Shown here: in pieces, positions 32,774-41,543 of the stretch
Position numbering within the stretch: position 1 is the first letter of the stretch
Layout of the letters: each line of letters opens with the position of its first letter
Program-made: the position numbers and the translations under genes
Notes under the pieces: model-generated
The model's input: only the letters and a program-made list of their open reading frames with translations
What the model was told of the DNA's origin: nothing
Database searches by the model: none
NCBI RefSeq assembly: GCF_900101765.1
Contig: NZ_LT627735.1
Location: 2,139,501 to 2,203,500 of the forward strand
Origin: Nonlabens sp. Hel1_33_55
Lineage (GTDB): Bacteria > Bacteroidota > Bacteroidia > Flavobacteriales > Flavobacteriaceae
DNA length: 64,000 bases
Direction of reading: 5' to 3'

Positions 32774-33936
32774 AAAGATTTGGCTAGTCTCAAACCGGTA
32801 AATTGCCATCTCAAATAAGGATGGAAAAAGTTGCGGTAAGTTGGTCTGGCGTGATTTGATGCAGTGGCAATGGAGCTACCTCTCAGCACTTTTTGATTCA
32901 CCATGAATTTCCCATTGTATTCACCTAGGGCTCCGTCAGCTTTTAGGTAATTGGGATATGGTAAATAAGCGCTTTCTGTCCATTCCCAGCGTTTGCCCCA
33001 TTTAAATTTCTCTTGAGCAATTTCCCATTCAAATTCAGTAGGTAAGCGCATTCCTTTCCATTGTGCGTAGGCAAACGCCTCGTAGTAACAAATGTGGGTT
33101 ACAGCAGCTTTTGGGTCAATTGTTTTAGATCCTGAAAGTAAATACTGTGTCCACTCGCCATCATCATTGAACCAGTACATAGGTGCATTGATATTATTTT
33201 TCTGAACCCAATCCCAACCTTCGGTATGCCAAATCAGCACATTTTCATAACCGCCATCTTCCATAAATTCCATCCACTCGCCATTGGTCACTAACTTATT
33301 GGAAATGGAATAAGGCTCTACAAAAACACGGTGTTTAGGCTCCTCATTATCATAACAAAAATCATCAGAATCATGACCTATATGATAGATCCCTTCTTTA
33401 ATAGGAAGCATTTCAGCCATATGCGACTCTACGAAAACTTCATTTTCTTTGTTCCCGTAAACTGGCTGCAATGGATTGTTACCCAGGATATATTTAATGT
33501 CAGTTAGCAGCAATTCTTGATGCTGCTTCTCGTGGTGAATTCCTATCTCAACTACGGCACGCGTTTGTTCATCTAATTCTTCACTTAACAACTTTGTCAT
33601 TGCGTTTGTTACATGTTCTCGATAGCTGTAAACATCTGCAACGCTAGGTCTGGAAAGGTTGCCACGATCTGTACGTACAACACGTTTTCCCATACTTTCA
33701 TAATAACTATTGAAAACATAGGCATAACGCTCATCATAGCGTTTATAACCGTCTAAAAATTGAGCAAGTAGAAATTCCTCAAAAAACCAGGTAGTATGGC
33801 CCAGATGCCATTTGGGCGGTGATACATCCACTATAGGTTGTACCACATAATCCTCTATGGCAAGCGGCTTGCAAATGGTTTCCGAGTCTGCTCGAGTTTG
33901 CTTGAAAAGCTCTAGTAATGATTGGTCTTGATTCAC
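32770..33936 (-). CDS. egtB: Ergothioneine sulfoxide synthase EgtB
   Basis: This 388-residue non-heme iron enzyme joins hercynine to a sulfur donor and oxidises it. The N-terminal DinB-like helical domain carries the iron ligands H in HLGHTTWF and HHEKQHQEL (HxxEH-like). The C-terminal half is the FGE-sulfatase-like fold (RLPTEFEWEIAQ, NHARPTYRNFFHPYLRWQFTGLRLA). The start codon is GTG at 33936. It is the first gene of an egtB-egtD pair. Whether it uses cysteine or gamma-glutamylcysteine cannot be told from the sequence by eye. Confidence 0.93.
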   Translation of the reverse strand: MNQDQSLLELFKQTRADSETICKPLAIEDYVVQPIVDVSPPKWHLGHTTWFFEEFLLAQFLDGYKRYDERYAYVFNSYYESMGKRVVRTDRGNLSRPSVADVYSYREHVTNAMTKLLSEELDEQTRAVVEIGIHHEKQHQELLLTDIKYILGNNPLQPVYGNKENEVFVESHMAEMLPIKEGIYHIGHDSDDFCYDNEEPKHRVFVEPYSISNKLVTNGEWMEFMEDGGYENVLIWHTEGWDWVQKNNINAPMYWFNDDGEWTQYLLSGSKTIDPKAAVTHICYYEAFAYAQWKGMRLPTEFEWEIAQEKFKWGKRWEWTESAYLPYPNYLKADGALGEYNGKFMVNQKVLRGSSIATASNHARPTYRNFFHPYLRWQFTGLRLAKSL

Positions 33937-34069
33937 TTCTCAAATTTAAGGTGTTTTTGTAGGAAGAAGATTCACCCACAAGTTAACTTCAAGTTAAACA
34001 GCCCAGTAGTAAATCCAAGCTTGAATCGCGACTAAAATTCAAAGATGTCTAGCAGATAGTTGATTATAT

Positions 34070-34085
34070 CGCTTTCGCGAAAGCG
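34070..34085. repeat. Dispersed palindrome, copy 11
   Basis: Perfect 16-mer in the gap between the egtB start and the thyA stop, 59 bp before copy 12. Confidence 0.95.
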
Positions 34086-34144
34086 TAATAGAATCAAATC
34101 TCAAGAACAACAGATTATAATTCCAAGGTATTTCGTGGGTAGTT

Positions 34145-34160
34145 CGCTTTCGCGAAAGCG
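34145..34160. repeat. Dispersed palindrome, copy 12 (3' of thyA)
   Basis: Perfect 16-mer, 39 bp behind the thyA stop; centre-to-centre distance to copy 11 is 75 bp. Confidence 0.95.
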
Positions 34161-34199
34161 GAAACAAAACGCCACTCAAACAATGTAATCTGAATTTAA

Positions 34200-35024
34200 T
34201 TACACGGCAACTGCTGCCTTAATCGCAGGATATGGATCGTAATTTTCCAACGTAAAATCCTCAAAATCAAAATCAAATATATCCTTGATTTCAGGATTCA
34301 ACTTCATGGTAGGTAATTGTCGAGGCGTTCTGGAAAGCTGCAGATCAATCTGCTCGCGGTGGTTGGAATAGATGTGCACATCGCCAAAAGTGTGAACAAA
34401 ATCACCGTATTGCAATCCGCAAACTTGCGCCATCATCATCGTTAGCAATGCATAGCTCGCGATATTGAACGGCACGCCCAGGAAGACATCTGCGCTGCGC
34501 TGGTATAGCTGGCAGCTCAATTTCCCGTCAGTAACATAGAATTGGAAAAAGGCGTGACATGGTGGTAAAGCCGCTTTGCCATTTGCCACATTTTCTGAAA
34601 AGCTCTTGCTTGTATCTGGCATCACGCTGGGATTCCAGGCGGTAACCATCATTCTCCTACTATTGGGATTTGTTTTAATAGTATGGATGACATCCTTGAT
34701 CTGGTCAATGCCTTCACTATTCCAGTTGCGCCACTGATGGCCGTAAACAGGACCTAAATCACCGTTCTCATCTGGCCATTCATTCCAAATGCGCACATTA
34801 TTGTCTTTTAGGTAGGCAATATTAGTATCACCTTTGAGCAGCCACAACAATTCATAAATAATGCTTTTTAAATGCACCTTCTTGGTAGTCACGAGCGGAA
34901 ATCCCTCGGCAAGATCAAACCTCATCTGGTAGCCAAAAACACTGCGCGTGCCCGTACCTGTTCGATCACCTTTGTCATTACCGTTATCCAGAATATGTTG
35001 TAGAAGCTCGTGGTACTGTTTCAT
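34200..35024 (-). CDS. thyA: Thymidylate synthase
   Basis: The 274-residue enzyme makes dTMP from dUMP with methylene-THF. The catalytic cysteine is in LPPCHAFFQFYV. The RTGTGTRSVFGYQMRF N-terminal block, YQRSADVFLGVPFNIASYALL and the folate-binding C-terminus ending IKAAVAV are present. Length is usual. The product uses folate from the same pool served by the 5-FTHF ligase. It is probably transcribed alone; two palindrome copies lie behind it. Confidence 0.97.
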   Translation of the reverse strand: MKQYHELLQHILDNGNDKGDRTGTGTRSVFGYQMRFDLAEGFPLVTTKKVHLKSIIYELLWLLKGDTNIAYLKDNNVRIWNEWPDENGDLGPVYGHQWRNWNSEGIDQIKDVIHTIKTNPNSRRMMVTAWNPSVMPDTSKSFSENVANGKAALPPCHAFFQFYVTDGKLSCQLYQRSADVFLGVPFNIASYALLTMMMAQVCGLQYGDFVHTFGDVHIYSNHREQIDLQLSRTPRQLPTMKLNPEIKDIFDFDFEDFTLENYDPYPAIKAAVAV

Positions 35025-35150
35025 ATAATTGCTGACTTTGAATCTTAAGCCATATCGTCAATGACCCAAGATGGAAAAATAAGAAATACTGTATGTAGCA
35101 AGGATGAAACAGATGACTGATCCAATTAATTTTTCAACTGCTTATTAAAA

Positions 35151-35534
35151 TCAGTTATCATGCTCAGTTACGAAAGATTGTGCCCATGAGACAGCGCTTT
35201 CAATAGAATTAAAGACTCCAAAAGAACCTTTGTAAACCTCTTGTTCCTTAGCTGCCTTTACGACGATTTCTTCTCGTTTACTTGAAACGATAGCGATAGC
35301 CACCATTTTTTTGGAATTGACCAATTTATAAATGGAAACATCGACGTCATATCCAAATTCCCTATTGGAAATATAAACCATCTTCTTATTGCCAAAATGG
35401 TCTTTCACGGATGTAAGAATAGTTTTGGCGATGGAAGTGGTAACTTGAGTGTTAGGTAAAATACTACTGATAACATAGTTATCGTAATATTCTAATTTAC
35501 CAAAATCAAATTGTTGTACTTCAACTGGAGACAT
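35151..35534 (-). CDS. Small STAS-like protein of unknown function
   Basis: The 127-residue soluble protein has alternating strands and helices (VYISNREFGYDVDVSIYKL, MVAIAIVSSKREEIV, GSFGVFNSIESAVSWAQ), compatible with a SpoIIAA/STAS-like fold that is frequent as small orphan genes in flavobacteria. I recognise no catalytic motif. It is single, between thyA and the nucleoside transporter. Confidence 0.65.
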   Translation of the reverse strand: MSPVEVQQFDFGKLEYYDNYVISSILPNTQVTTSIAKTILTSVKDHFGNKKMVYISNREFGYDVDVSIYKLVNSKKMVAIAIVSSKREEIVVKAAKEQEVYKGSFGVFNSIESAVSWAQSFVTEHDN

Positions 35535-35650
35535 GTTTTCCTTTTACAAAATTTTAAGTAAATGTATAACGTAAACTTAAATAATGGTTAAAGAGATTCG
35601 GTTTTTTAGATCAAAAGCAAATAGACAAGTGATTCAACTAGATAAACACC

Positions 35651-37408
35651 TTATCCGAAAAGCATACCGGCTATCGTGGCCGTAAGTAATGCCGCACAAG
35701 TACCGCCTATCAAGGCTTTAATTCCAAACTTAGCAAGCACGCCACGTTGCGATGGAGCAAGTACGCCAATACCACCAATTTGTATCCCGATGGAGGCAAA
35801 ATTTGCAAACCCACAAAGTGCGTAAGTAGCAATTACAATGGATCTATAATTGACTAATACACCTGTGTTTTTAAGCGTACTTAACGAGGCATAAGCAAAG
35901 AATTCATTAAGAATTGTCTTCTCTCCTAGTAGTTGTCCCACCGCAATGATATCCTCATAAGGAACTCCTATCAACCATGCTACCGGTGCAAATAAATTCC
36001 CTAAAATATATTGCATGGAAAAAGATTGATACCTGCCATCAGTCCATTGGACGATCTTATCATTAAGACCCGTAGGATCACCTATCAAATCTCCAAGCAT
36101 CCAATTCACTACCGCCATGATGGCTGTGAATACTAAAAGCATGGCTCCAACATTCACGGCTAGTTTTAAACCGTCAGTAGTACCTCGTGAAATGGCATCC
36201 AGTACGTTAGATCCTATTTTTTCTTGAGAGATATCTAAGTCCGTATTGATATCATCTTTGTTTTCTTCTGGGAAAAGGATTTTAGCAATAATGATTGCGG
36301 CCGGCGCACTCATGATCGATGCGGTCAGCAAGTGTTTTGTAAAAATGATCTTTTCTGCATCGCTATCACCACCTAAAAATGCTATAAAAGCCGCAAGAAC
36401 GCCACCAGCAATAGTCGCCATTCCTCCAACCATAAGGCACAACATCTCAGACTTGGTCATTTTATCTAGGTATGGTTTTACCACCAAAGGAGCCTCAGTC
36501 TGACCTATGAAAATATTTGCAGCTGCAGCAAGAGATTCAGAACCACTCAAGCGCATTGTTTTGCTCATCACCCACGCAAATCCATAAACGATCTTCTGAA
36601 GAATTCCCAGATAGTAAAGCAGTGAAGTAAAAGCCGAAAAGAACACAATTGTAGGCAACACCTTAAAAGCAAAAATGTACCCTAAACTAGAATTGACATC
36701 AATCAATCCGCCAAAAACAAAGTCTGCACCAGCTTCAGAAACATTTAGAAAGTCTACTACTTTATTTGAAATCCAGTCAAAAACGAATGCCACTGCCGGA
36801 ACCTTCAATACCAGAACTGCAAACAAAACCTGTAATCCTAATCCGGTAGCTACCAGCTTCCAATCGATCTTTCTTTTATTGGCACTTAGAATAAAACACA
36901 ATCCAATAATGAACACAATCCCTATCAAACCACGATAGAAGCTTGTAAACGTAAAACCAAATCCTTTTGATGGATCCACCGCAAAATCCTGCTCGGCAGG
37001 AGTTTCTTCGAGCGTGTCTAACGGTTCCGTAGTTCTGGTAAAATCAAATGATTCCGTAGCGTTGGAATAAACCAGTAGATCGTTTGTCAAATTGTCTAAC
37101 GTATAACGTTTAGCGTCTGCTGTTGGTTCTACAAAATATAACGTGAGTTCGTTCTGGTCGTAAAAATAATTTCCAGCTACCTGGTCGAGTGAATCTGTCG
37201 ATATGTAATAGGTAAAATTACTCTTCCCAAATACCACAGAATCTATCGCAGCGCCTTGAAAGGTTGATTGTTTGTAATTCTGGTCTGCACTATTAATATT
37301 CCAGGTTCCTTCCAGAGAGATCTGGTCAGTCTGTGCGCTGGATATAGAAGTTATAAATAAAGAGATGAAAAGTAAAATACCGGTCAGTGCAGGACTAAAA
37401 ATCTTCAT
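35651..37408 (-). CDS. CNT-family nucleoside transporter with N-terminal secreted domain
   Basis: The 585-residue product begins with a signal-like helix (MKIFSPALTGILLFISLFITSISSAQ). A lipocalin-like beta domain follows (LEGTWNINSADQNYK, FYYISTDSLDQ, about residues 30-130). The concentrative nucleoside transporter core comes next, with GQTEAPLVVKPYL, CGFANFASIGIQIGG and many hydrophobic segments. It imports nucleosides with Na+ or H+ across the inner membrane. The ATG at 37408 gives the signal; an upstream alternative start adds 22 residues overlapping the preceding gene. The extra N-terminal periplasmic domain is unusual relative to E. coli NupC but may be common in flavobacteria. Confidence 0.9.
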   Translation of the reverse strand: MKIFSPALTGILLFISLFITSISSAQTDQISLEGTWNINSADQNYKQSTFQGAAIDSVVFGKSNFTYYISTDSLDQVAGNYFYDQNELTLYFVEPTADAKRYTLDNLTNDLLVYSNATESFDFTRTTEPLDTLEETPAEQDFAVDPSKGFGFTFTSFYRGLIGIVFIIGLCFILSANKRKIDWKLVATGLGLQVLFAVLVLKVPAVAFVFDWISNKVVDFLNVSEAGADFVFGGLIDVNSSLGYIFAFKVLPTIVFFSAFTSLLYYLGILQKIVYGFAWVMSKTMRLSGSESLAAAANIFIGQTEAPLVVKPYLDKMTKSEMLCLMVGGMATIAGGVLAAFIAFLGGDSDAEKIIFTKHLLTASIMSAPAAIIIAKILFPEENKDDINTDLDISQEKIGSNVLDAISRGTTDGLKLAVNVGAMLLVFTAIMAVVNWMLGDLIGDPTGLNDKIVQWTDGRYQSFSMQYILGNLFAPVAWLIGVPYEDIIAVGQLLGEKTILNEFFAYASLSTLKNTGVLVNYRSIVIATYALCGFANFASIGIQIGGIGVLAPSQRGVLAKFGIKALIGGTCAALLTATIAGMLFG

Positions 37409-37421
37409 GTGGAATGCTGGA

Positions 37422-38033
37422 TTATCTTTTTGATATCTCATCTCTAATACTGGCAGCCAGCTCATAATTCTCATTACTAACGGCTTCCTTAAGCATCTTG
37501 TTCAGCTCGTCCATGGATAGGTTGCTGTAATCATTTTGTTCGTCTAGTGGTGTGTTGATCAACTCTTCAATCAGGTCATCACTATCATCGTCTTCATCCA
37601 CGAGATCCTTATCTGAGGTAATCTGCTGCTGGATTCCAGCTTCATCCAGAATATTCTCATAAGTAAAAACTGGCGCCTTGAATCGTACAGCAAGAGCAAT
37701 AGCATCGCTGGTGCGAGCATCAATTATTTCTTCAATTTTATCCTTTTCACAAATCAAACTGCTATAAAAAACACCATCAACCAATTTATGAATGATGACC
37801 TGTTTAACAACAATTCCATAACGCTCTGCAAAGCTTTTGAAAAGATCATGGGTCAACGGTCGCGGTGGACTAATCTCTTTTTCAAGGGCGATGGCAATAC
37901 TTTGAGCCTCAAACGCACCAATAACAATGGGCAATTGCCTATTGCCTCCAGATTCTTTAAGAATCAAAGCATACGCACCATTTTGAGTCTGGCTGTAAGA
38001 AATTCCGCGAATGTTAAGTCGTTTTAGACTCAT
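37422..38033 (-). CDS. Bifunctional nuclease (BFN/DUF151) family protein with UVR-like tail
   Basis: The 203-residue product has the BFN domain in residues 1-130 (YALILKESGGNRQLPIVIG, EKISPP-like block, DARTSDAIALAVRFKAPVFTYE). An acidic linker follows (DEDDDSDD), and a C-terminal UVR-like helix pair ends LAASIRDEISKR. Plant and bacterial homologues have weak nuclease activity in some reports; the physiological role here is unknown. The stop is 13 bp before the CNT transporter ATG, suggesting one transcript, and a terminator of the etfA unit lies just upstream. Confidence 0.9.
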   Translation of the reverse strand: MSLKRLNIRGISYSQTQNGAYALILKESGGNRQLPIVIGAFEAQSIAIALEKEISPPRPLTHDLFKSFAERYGIVVKQVIIHKLVDGVFYSSLICEKDKIEEIIDARTSDAIALAVRFKAPVFTYENILDEAGIQQQITSDKDLVDEDDDSDDLIEELINTPLDEQNDYSNLSMDELNKMLKEAVSNENYELAASIRDEISKR

Positions 38034-38058
38034 TGTGTAGGGTGAACTTGTAATGAAA

Positions 38059-38101
38059 AAGGCTGTGCAAAAATGAGCATTTTCTCATATTGCACAGCCT
38101 T
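38059..38101 (-). terminator. Terminator behind etfA
   Basis: Long stem AAGGCTGTGCAA/TTGCACAGCCTT with an inner hairpin (ATGAG/CTCAT). On the minus strand it is followed by TTTTTC. It separates the etfA unit from the bifunctional nuclease gene. Confidence 0.8.
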
Positions 38102-38123
38102 AAATTTAATATTTCTTTGGGTT

Positions 38124-39092
38124 TTAGGCGTTAGCTGCCTTGAAAGCCTTTAATTTCTCTATAAGAGCAGGCACAACTTCAAAAGCATCACCTACCACTC
38201 CATAGTCTGCAGCCTTGAAAAAAGGCGCTTCTGGATCTGTATTGATTACTACTTTTATTTTGGAAGAATTGATACCAGCAAGGTGTTGGATCGCTCCAGA
38301 AATTCCAATAGCAATGTATAGGTTGGACGCTACTGGCTTTCCTGTTTGACCTACGTGCTCGCCGTGAGGTCTCCATCCCATATCACTAACAGGTTTGGAA
38401 CAAGCGGTTGCTGCACCTAGTACATCTGCCAGTTCTTCAATCATTCCCCAGTTTTCTGGTCCTTTCATACCACGACCGGCACTGACAACGATCTCTGCAT
38501 CTGCGATGGTTACCTTATCGGTTGCCTTGTCGACAGACTGTACTTCTACTTTGAAATCGTCATCATTCAATGAAGGTGCAAAATCTGCAACGGTACAATC
38601 GGTTGGGTTTTCTTTTAAGCCGTAGGCGTTTTTAGACAATCCAATTAACTTGCGATCTGTTGAAATCTGCGTGTTACTAAATGCTTTGTTTGTAAAGACA
38701 GATCTTTTTACCGTGAATGGATCTGCGCTGGATGGTAATGCTACCACGTTAGAAACATAACCTGCATCTAAATGTACACTCACTAGAGATCCCAGATATT
38801 TAGAATCTGCACTAGAGCTAATTACGATCACCTTTGCATCTTCTGCCTTGGCTGCTTGAGCGATGGCATCTGCATAGGCACCTGCGTTGAATTTATCTAA
38901 TTTGGCGTCCTTGACATTGTGTAGTTTACTGACGCCATAGGTTCCCAATTCACCAGCATCTGCCGCGTGAAATGCAATCGCTGCGACATCTGTTCCTAGC
39001 ATGTCTGCAATTCCCTTGGCATAACTCGCCACTTCATAAGCCGTCTTTTTGAAGGCTCCGTTTTCTGATTCTGTATATACTAAAACTGACAT
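38124..39092 (-). CDS. etfA: Electron transfer flavoprotein alpha subunit
   Basis: The 322-residue subunit binds FAD and passes electrons from acyl-CoA dehydrogenases to ETF-quinone oxidoreductase. The C-terminal FAD domain shows SAGRGMKGPENW, DMGWRPHGEHVGQTGKPV and AIGISGAIQHLAG, with the closing NTDPEAPFFKAADYGVVGD. It is 111 bp downstream of etfB in the same direction, with a palindrome copy between. It forms the EtfAB heterodimer. Confidence 0.97.
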   Translation of the reverse strand: MSVLVYTESENGAFKKTAYEVASYAKGIADMLGTDVAAIAFHAADAGELGTYGVSKLHNVKDAKLDKFNAGAYADAIAQAAKAEDAKVIVISSSADSKYLGSLVSVHLDAGYVSNVVALPSSADPFTVKRSVFTNKAFSNTQISTDRKLIGLSKNAYGLKENPTDCTVADFAPSLNDDDFKVEVQSVDKATDKVTIADAEIVVSAGRGMKGPENWGMIEELADVLGAATACSKPVSDMGWRPHGEHVGQTGKPVASNLYIAIGISGAIQHLAGINSSKIKVVINTDPEAPFFKAADYGVVGDAFEVVPALIEKLKAFKAANA

Positions 39093-39153
39093 AGTCTTTT
39101 AATTTTTGATGTGAACCTAATCATTGAAAGATCCACTGATGTTGTTGTTATCT

Positions 39154-39169
39154 CGCTTTCGCGAAAGCG
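39154..39169. repeat. Dispersed palindrome, copy 13 (between etfB and etfA)
   Basis: Perfect 16-mer, 34 bp behind the etfB stop, inside what is presumably a single transcript. Confidence 0.95.
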
Positions 39170-39203
39170 AAATTCTTATTAATCAATCTACTATCGACAA
39201 TCC

Positions 39204-39950
39204 CTAGATCGCCTTTGCCTCATTGTGCAAGAGATCGATTAGTTTATCAAGATTATCTGCATCTACTAAAGTTACGGCACCTTTAGGCGCTGGCTTTTCA
39301 AAAGATACGGCGCTTGTCTCACTATTTGCACCAACAGAGGCTTTGACATCCAGCGGCTTTTTACGAGCCATCATGATCCCACGCATATTGGGGATTCTCA
39401 AATCGCTTTCTTCCACGAGGCCTTTTTGACCACCTATAACTAGTGGCAAACTTGCCTTCACAGTTTCCTTACCGCCATCAATCTCACGTGTCGCAGTGGC
39501 ACTATCACCATCTACTTCAAGAGAAATACAAGTGTTTACAAAACTAGCTCCTATCATGGCAGCCACCATTCCTGGTACCATTCCACCATTGTAGTCAATG
39601 GATTCACGACCAGCGATAACTAAATCATAACCGCCGTTTTTCACAACGTCTGCAAGTTCTTTTGCAACAGCATAACCGTCCACTGCTGGAGTGTCTACTC
39701 GTATCGCCTGGTCTGCACCTATGGCAAGAGCTTTTCTAAGTGTAGGCTCTACCTCTGCACCACCAACGGTGACTACGTCAACGCTAGCGTTTTGTTTTTC
39801 CTTAAACCACATCGCTCTGGTGAGTCCAAACTCATCATTGGGATTGATCACGAACTGTACGCCATTTGTATCAAACTGCGTGTCATTGTCTGTGAAGTTG
39901 ATTTTTGAGGTTGTATCTGGCACATGGCTGATGCAAACTAATATCTTCAT
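39204..39950 (-). CDS. etfB: Electron transfer flavoprotein beta subunit
   Basis: The 248-residue subunit is the structural partner of EtfA and normally binds AMP. Typical blocks are VCISHVPDTTSKI at the start, VINPNDEFGLTRAM, AIGADQAIRVD and GGMVPGMVAAMIGASFV, plus the closing segment KPLDVKA. It is divergent from pdhB. Transcription probably continues through the palindrome into etfA. Confidence 0.97.
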   Translation of the reverse strand: MKILVCISHVPDTTSKINFTDNDTQFDTNGVQFVINPNDEFGLTRAMWFKEKQNASVDVVTVGGAEVEPTLRKALAIGADQAIRVDTPAVDGYAVAKELADVVKNGGYDLVIAGRESIDYNGGMVPGMVAAMIGASFVNTCISLEVDGDSATATREIDGGKETVKASLPLVIGGQKGLVEESDLRIPNMRGIMMARKKPLDVKASVGANSETSAVSFEKPAPKGAVTLVDADNLDKLIDLLHNEAKAI

Positions 39951-40047
39951 TTTATGAGGTGTTTTATTATCAATAATTCAATGTCCACGAAATTAATTAA
40001 AAATCACACAATAAGCTATGCGTGCATAATAAAATTTTGTTAGACTT

Positions 40048-40080
40048 TTTGAGCAGATAGTTCTTTAAGACCTATTTTTG
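40048..40080 (+). promoter_or_regulatory. Promoter of pdhB (TTTG - 21 bp - TATTTTTG)
   Basis: TTTG at 40048-40051 and TATTTTTG at 40073-40080, separated by 21 bp, match the Bacteroidetes sigma-ABfr consensus. The -7 element ends 24 bp before the ATG at 40105. Confidence 0.75.
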
Positions 40081-40104
40081 TTCGAAGTACAACATCACTA
40101 TTTT

Positions 40105-41085
40105 ATGAAGACAATACAATTCCGCGAGGCAATTTGCGAGGCGATGAGTGAAGAAATGAGACGCGATGAGTCTGTCTATTTGATGGGTGAAGAAGTGGCC
40201 GAATACAATGGAGCTTACAAGGCCTCTAAAGGTATGCTGGATGAATTTGGCGCTAAAAGGGTTATCGACACTCCTATTTCTGAGCTTGGATTTGCTGGTG
40301 TTGCCATAGGTTCTACCATGACTGGTAACAGACCTATCGTTGAATACATGACTTTCAACTTCTCACTAGTTGGGATTGACCAAATCATAAACAACGCGGC
40401 GAAAATTCGTCAAATGAGTGGTGGACAATTGAAGTGTCCTATTGTATTTAGAGGACCTACCGGTAGTGCTGGTCAACTGGCCGCAACACACTCGCAAGCT
40501 TTTGAAAGCTGGTTTGCAAACACACCTGGACTTAAAGTAATTGTACCGTCAAATCCATATGATGCAAAAGGATTGCTTAAAGCAGCCATAAGAGATGATG
40601 ATCCCGTTATTTTCATGGAATCTGAGCAAATGTATGGTGATAAAGGTGAAGTGCCAGAAGATGAGTACATCCTACCTATAGGTGTTGCCGAACTTAAAAG
40701 AGAAGGTGACGATGTTACTATCGTTTCCTTTGGAAAAATTATCAAGGAAGCCTACAAGGCCGCCGAAGAATTAGAAAAAGAAGGTATCTCTTGTGAGATC
40801 ATCGATTTAAGAACGGTACGTCCTTATGATAAGGAAGCGATTTTGAAATCGGTTAAGAAAACGAATAGATTGGTGATTCTGGAAGAAGCATGGCCATTTG
40901 GTAATGTATCTACTGAAATCTCACACATGGTACAGGCAGAAGCTTTTGACTATCTTGATGCTCCTATCTACAAAATCAACACCGCAGATACTCCAGCACC
41001 TTATTCTCCAGTGTTATTGGAAGAATGGTTGCCTAACAGTAAAGATGTGGTGGAAGGTGTAAAGAAAGTGATGTATAGAAAGTAA
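40105..41085 (+). CDS. pdhB: Pyruvate dehydrogenase E1 component, beta subunit
   Basis: The 326-residue transketolase-type subunit pairs with an alpha subunit not in the window. Together they decarboxylate pyruvate with thiamine diphosphate. Blocks seen are YLMGEEVAEYNGAYKASKG, RVIDTPISELGFAGVA, EYMTFNFSLVGIDQIIN and IVSFGKIIKEAYKAAEEL, with the E2-contact C-terminus. The promoter and length favour the ATG at 40105 over an upstream in-frame alternative at 40078. A terminator follows, so it is monocistronic. Confidence 0.95.
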   Translation: MKTIQFREAICEAMSEEMRRDESVYLMGEEVAEYNGAYKASKGMLDEFGAKRVIDTPISELGFAGVAIGSTMTGNRPIVEYMTFNFSLVGIDQIINNAAKIRQMSGGQLKCPIVFRGPTGSAGQLAATHSQAFESWFANTPGLKVIVPSNPYDAKGLLKAAIRDDDPVIFMESEQMYGDKGEVPEDEYILPIGVAELKREGDDVTIVSFGKIIKEAYKAAEELEKEGISCEIIDLRTVRPYDKEAILKSVKKTNRLVILEEAWPFGNVSTEISHMVQAEAFDYLDAPIYKINTADTPAPYSPVLLEEWLPNSKDVVEGVKKVMYRK

Positions 41086-41543
41086 AAAACTTTCAATTTT
41101 AATATTTAAAATCCCAACTCTCGCGAGTTGGAATTTTTGTTTTAAAGGTTTCTGAAGAAATAAATCATACGCTTCAGCACGTATATAGAGAAAATGCTAA
41201 GACTAAAAATTAGTGTCACTATTACTTTGATAGGAAATGAAATAACAAATACTGGACAGGATTTTAATTAGTTACCGTACAGTATATTTTAGTTCACTCA
41301 GGATTCTATATCAATTCTTTTTAAGAAAAAAAGGGTCCAATAATTTGTAGAATGTTCTTTTAAATCGAAGTTCCAACGCGTAACAAAACTGCATAGCCAA
41401 TAAATACGTTTGTTACTTTACTAATCAGGTTTTAAGTCTGATTAATAATCGGGTTGGCTCTTAGGGAAGTTGGCTCGATTTTTTGTTTTCATAACATAAT
41501 CTTAGTAGCAGTCGTTATATCTTCGGCGCTTGTAATTTTCACA
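41086..41543. other. Intergenic region, terminator then AT-rich spacer
   Basis: About 450 bp. It opens with the pdhB terminator. The remainder is AT-rich and contains AATCAG...CTGATT arms near 41423-41443 and an 8-bp direct repeat GTTGGCTC (41453-41460 and 41469-41476) ahead of the DUF5686 gene. I see no convincing small gene, tRNA or complete promoter here. Confidence 0.5.
41114..41138 (+). terminator. Terminator of pdhB
   Basis: Arms CCAACTC/GAGTTGG with a TCGC loop, then AATTTTTG. Confidence 0.8.

Noticed and set aside
41454..41543. N-terminal extension of the DUF5686 gene
   Set aside because: The extension lies between direct repeats, has no signal-peptide logic, and the downstream ATG at 41544 gives a clean signal peptide.
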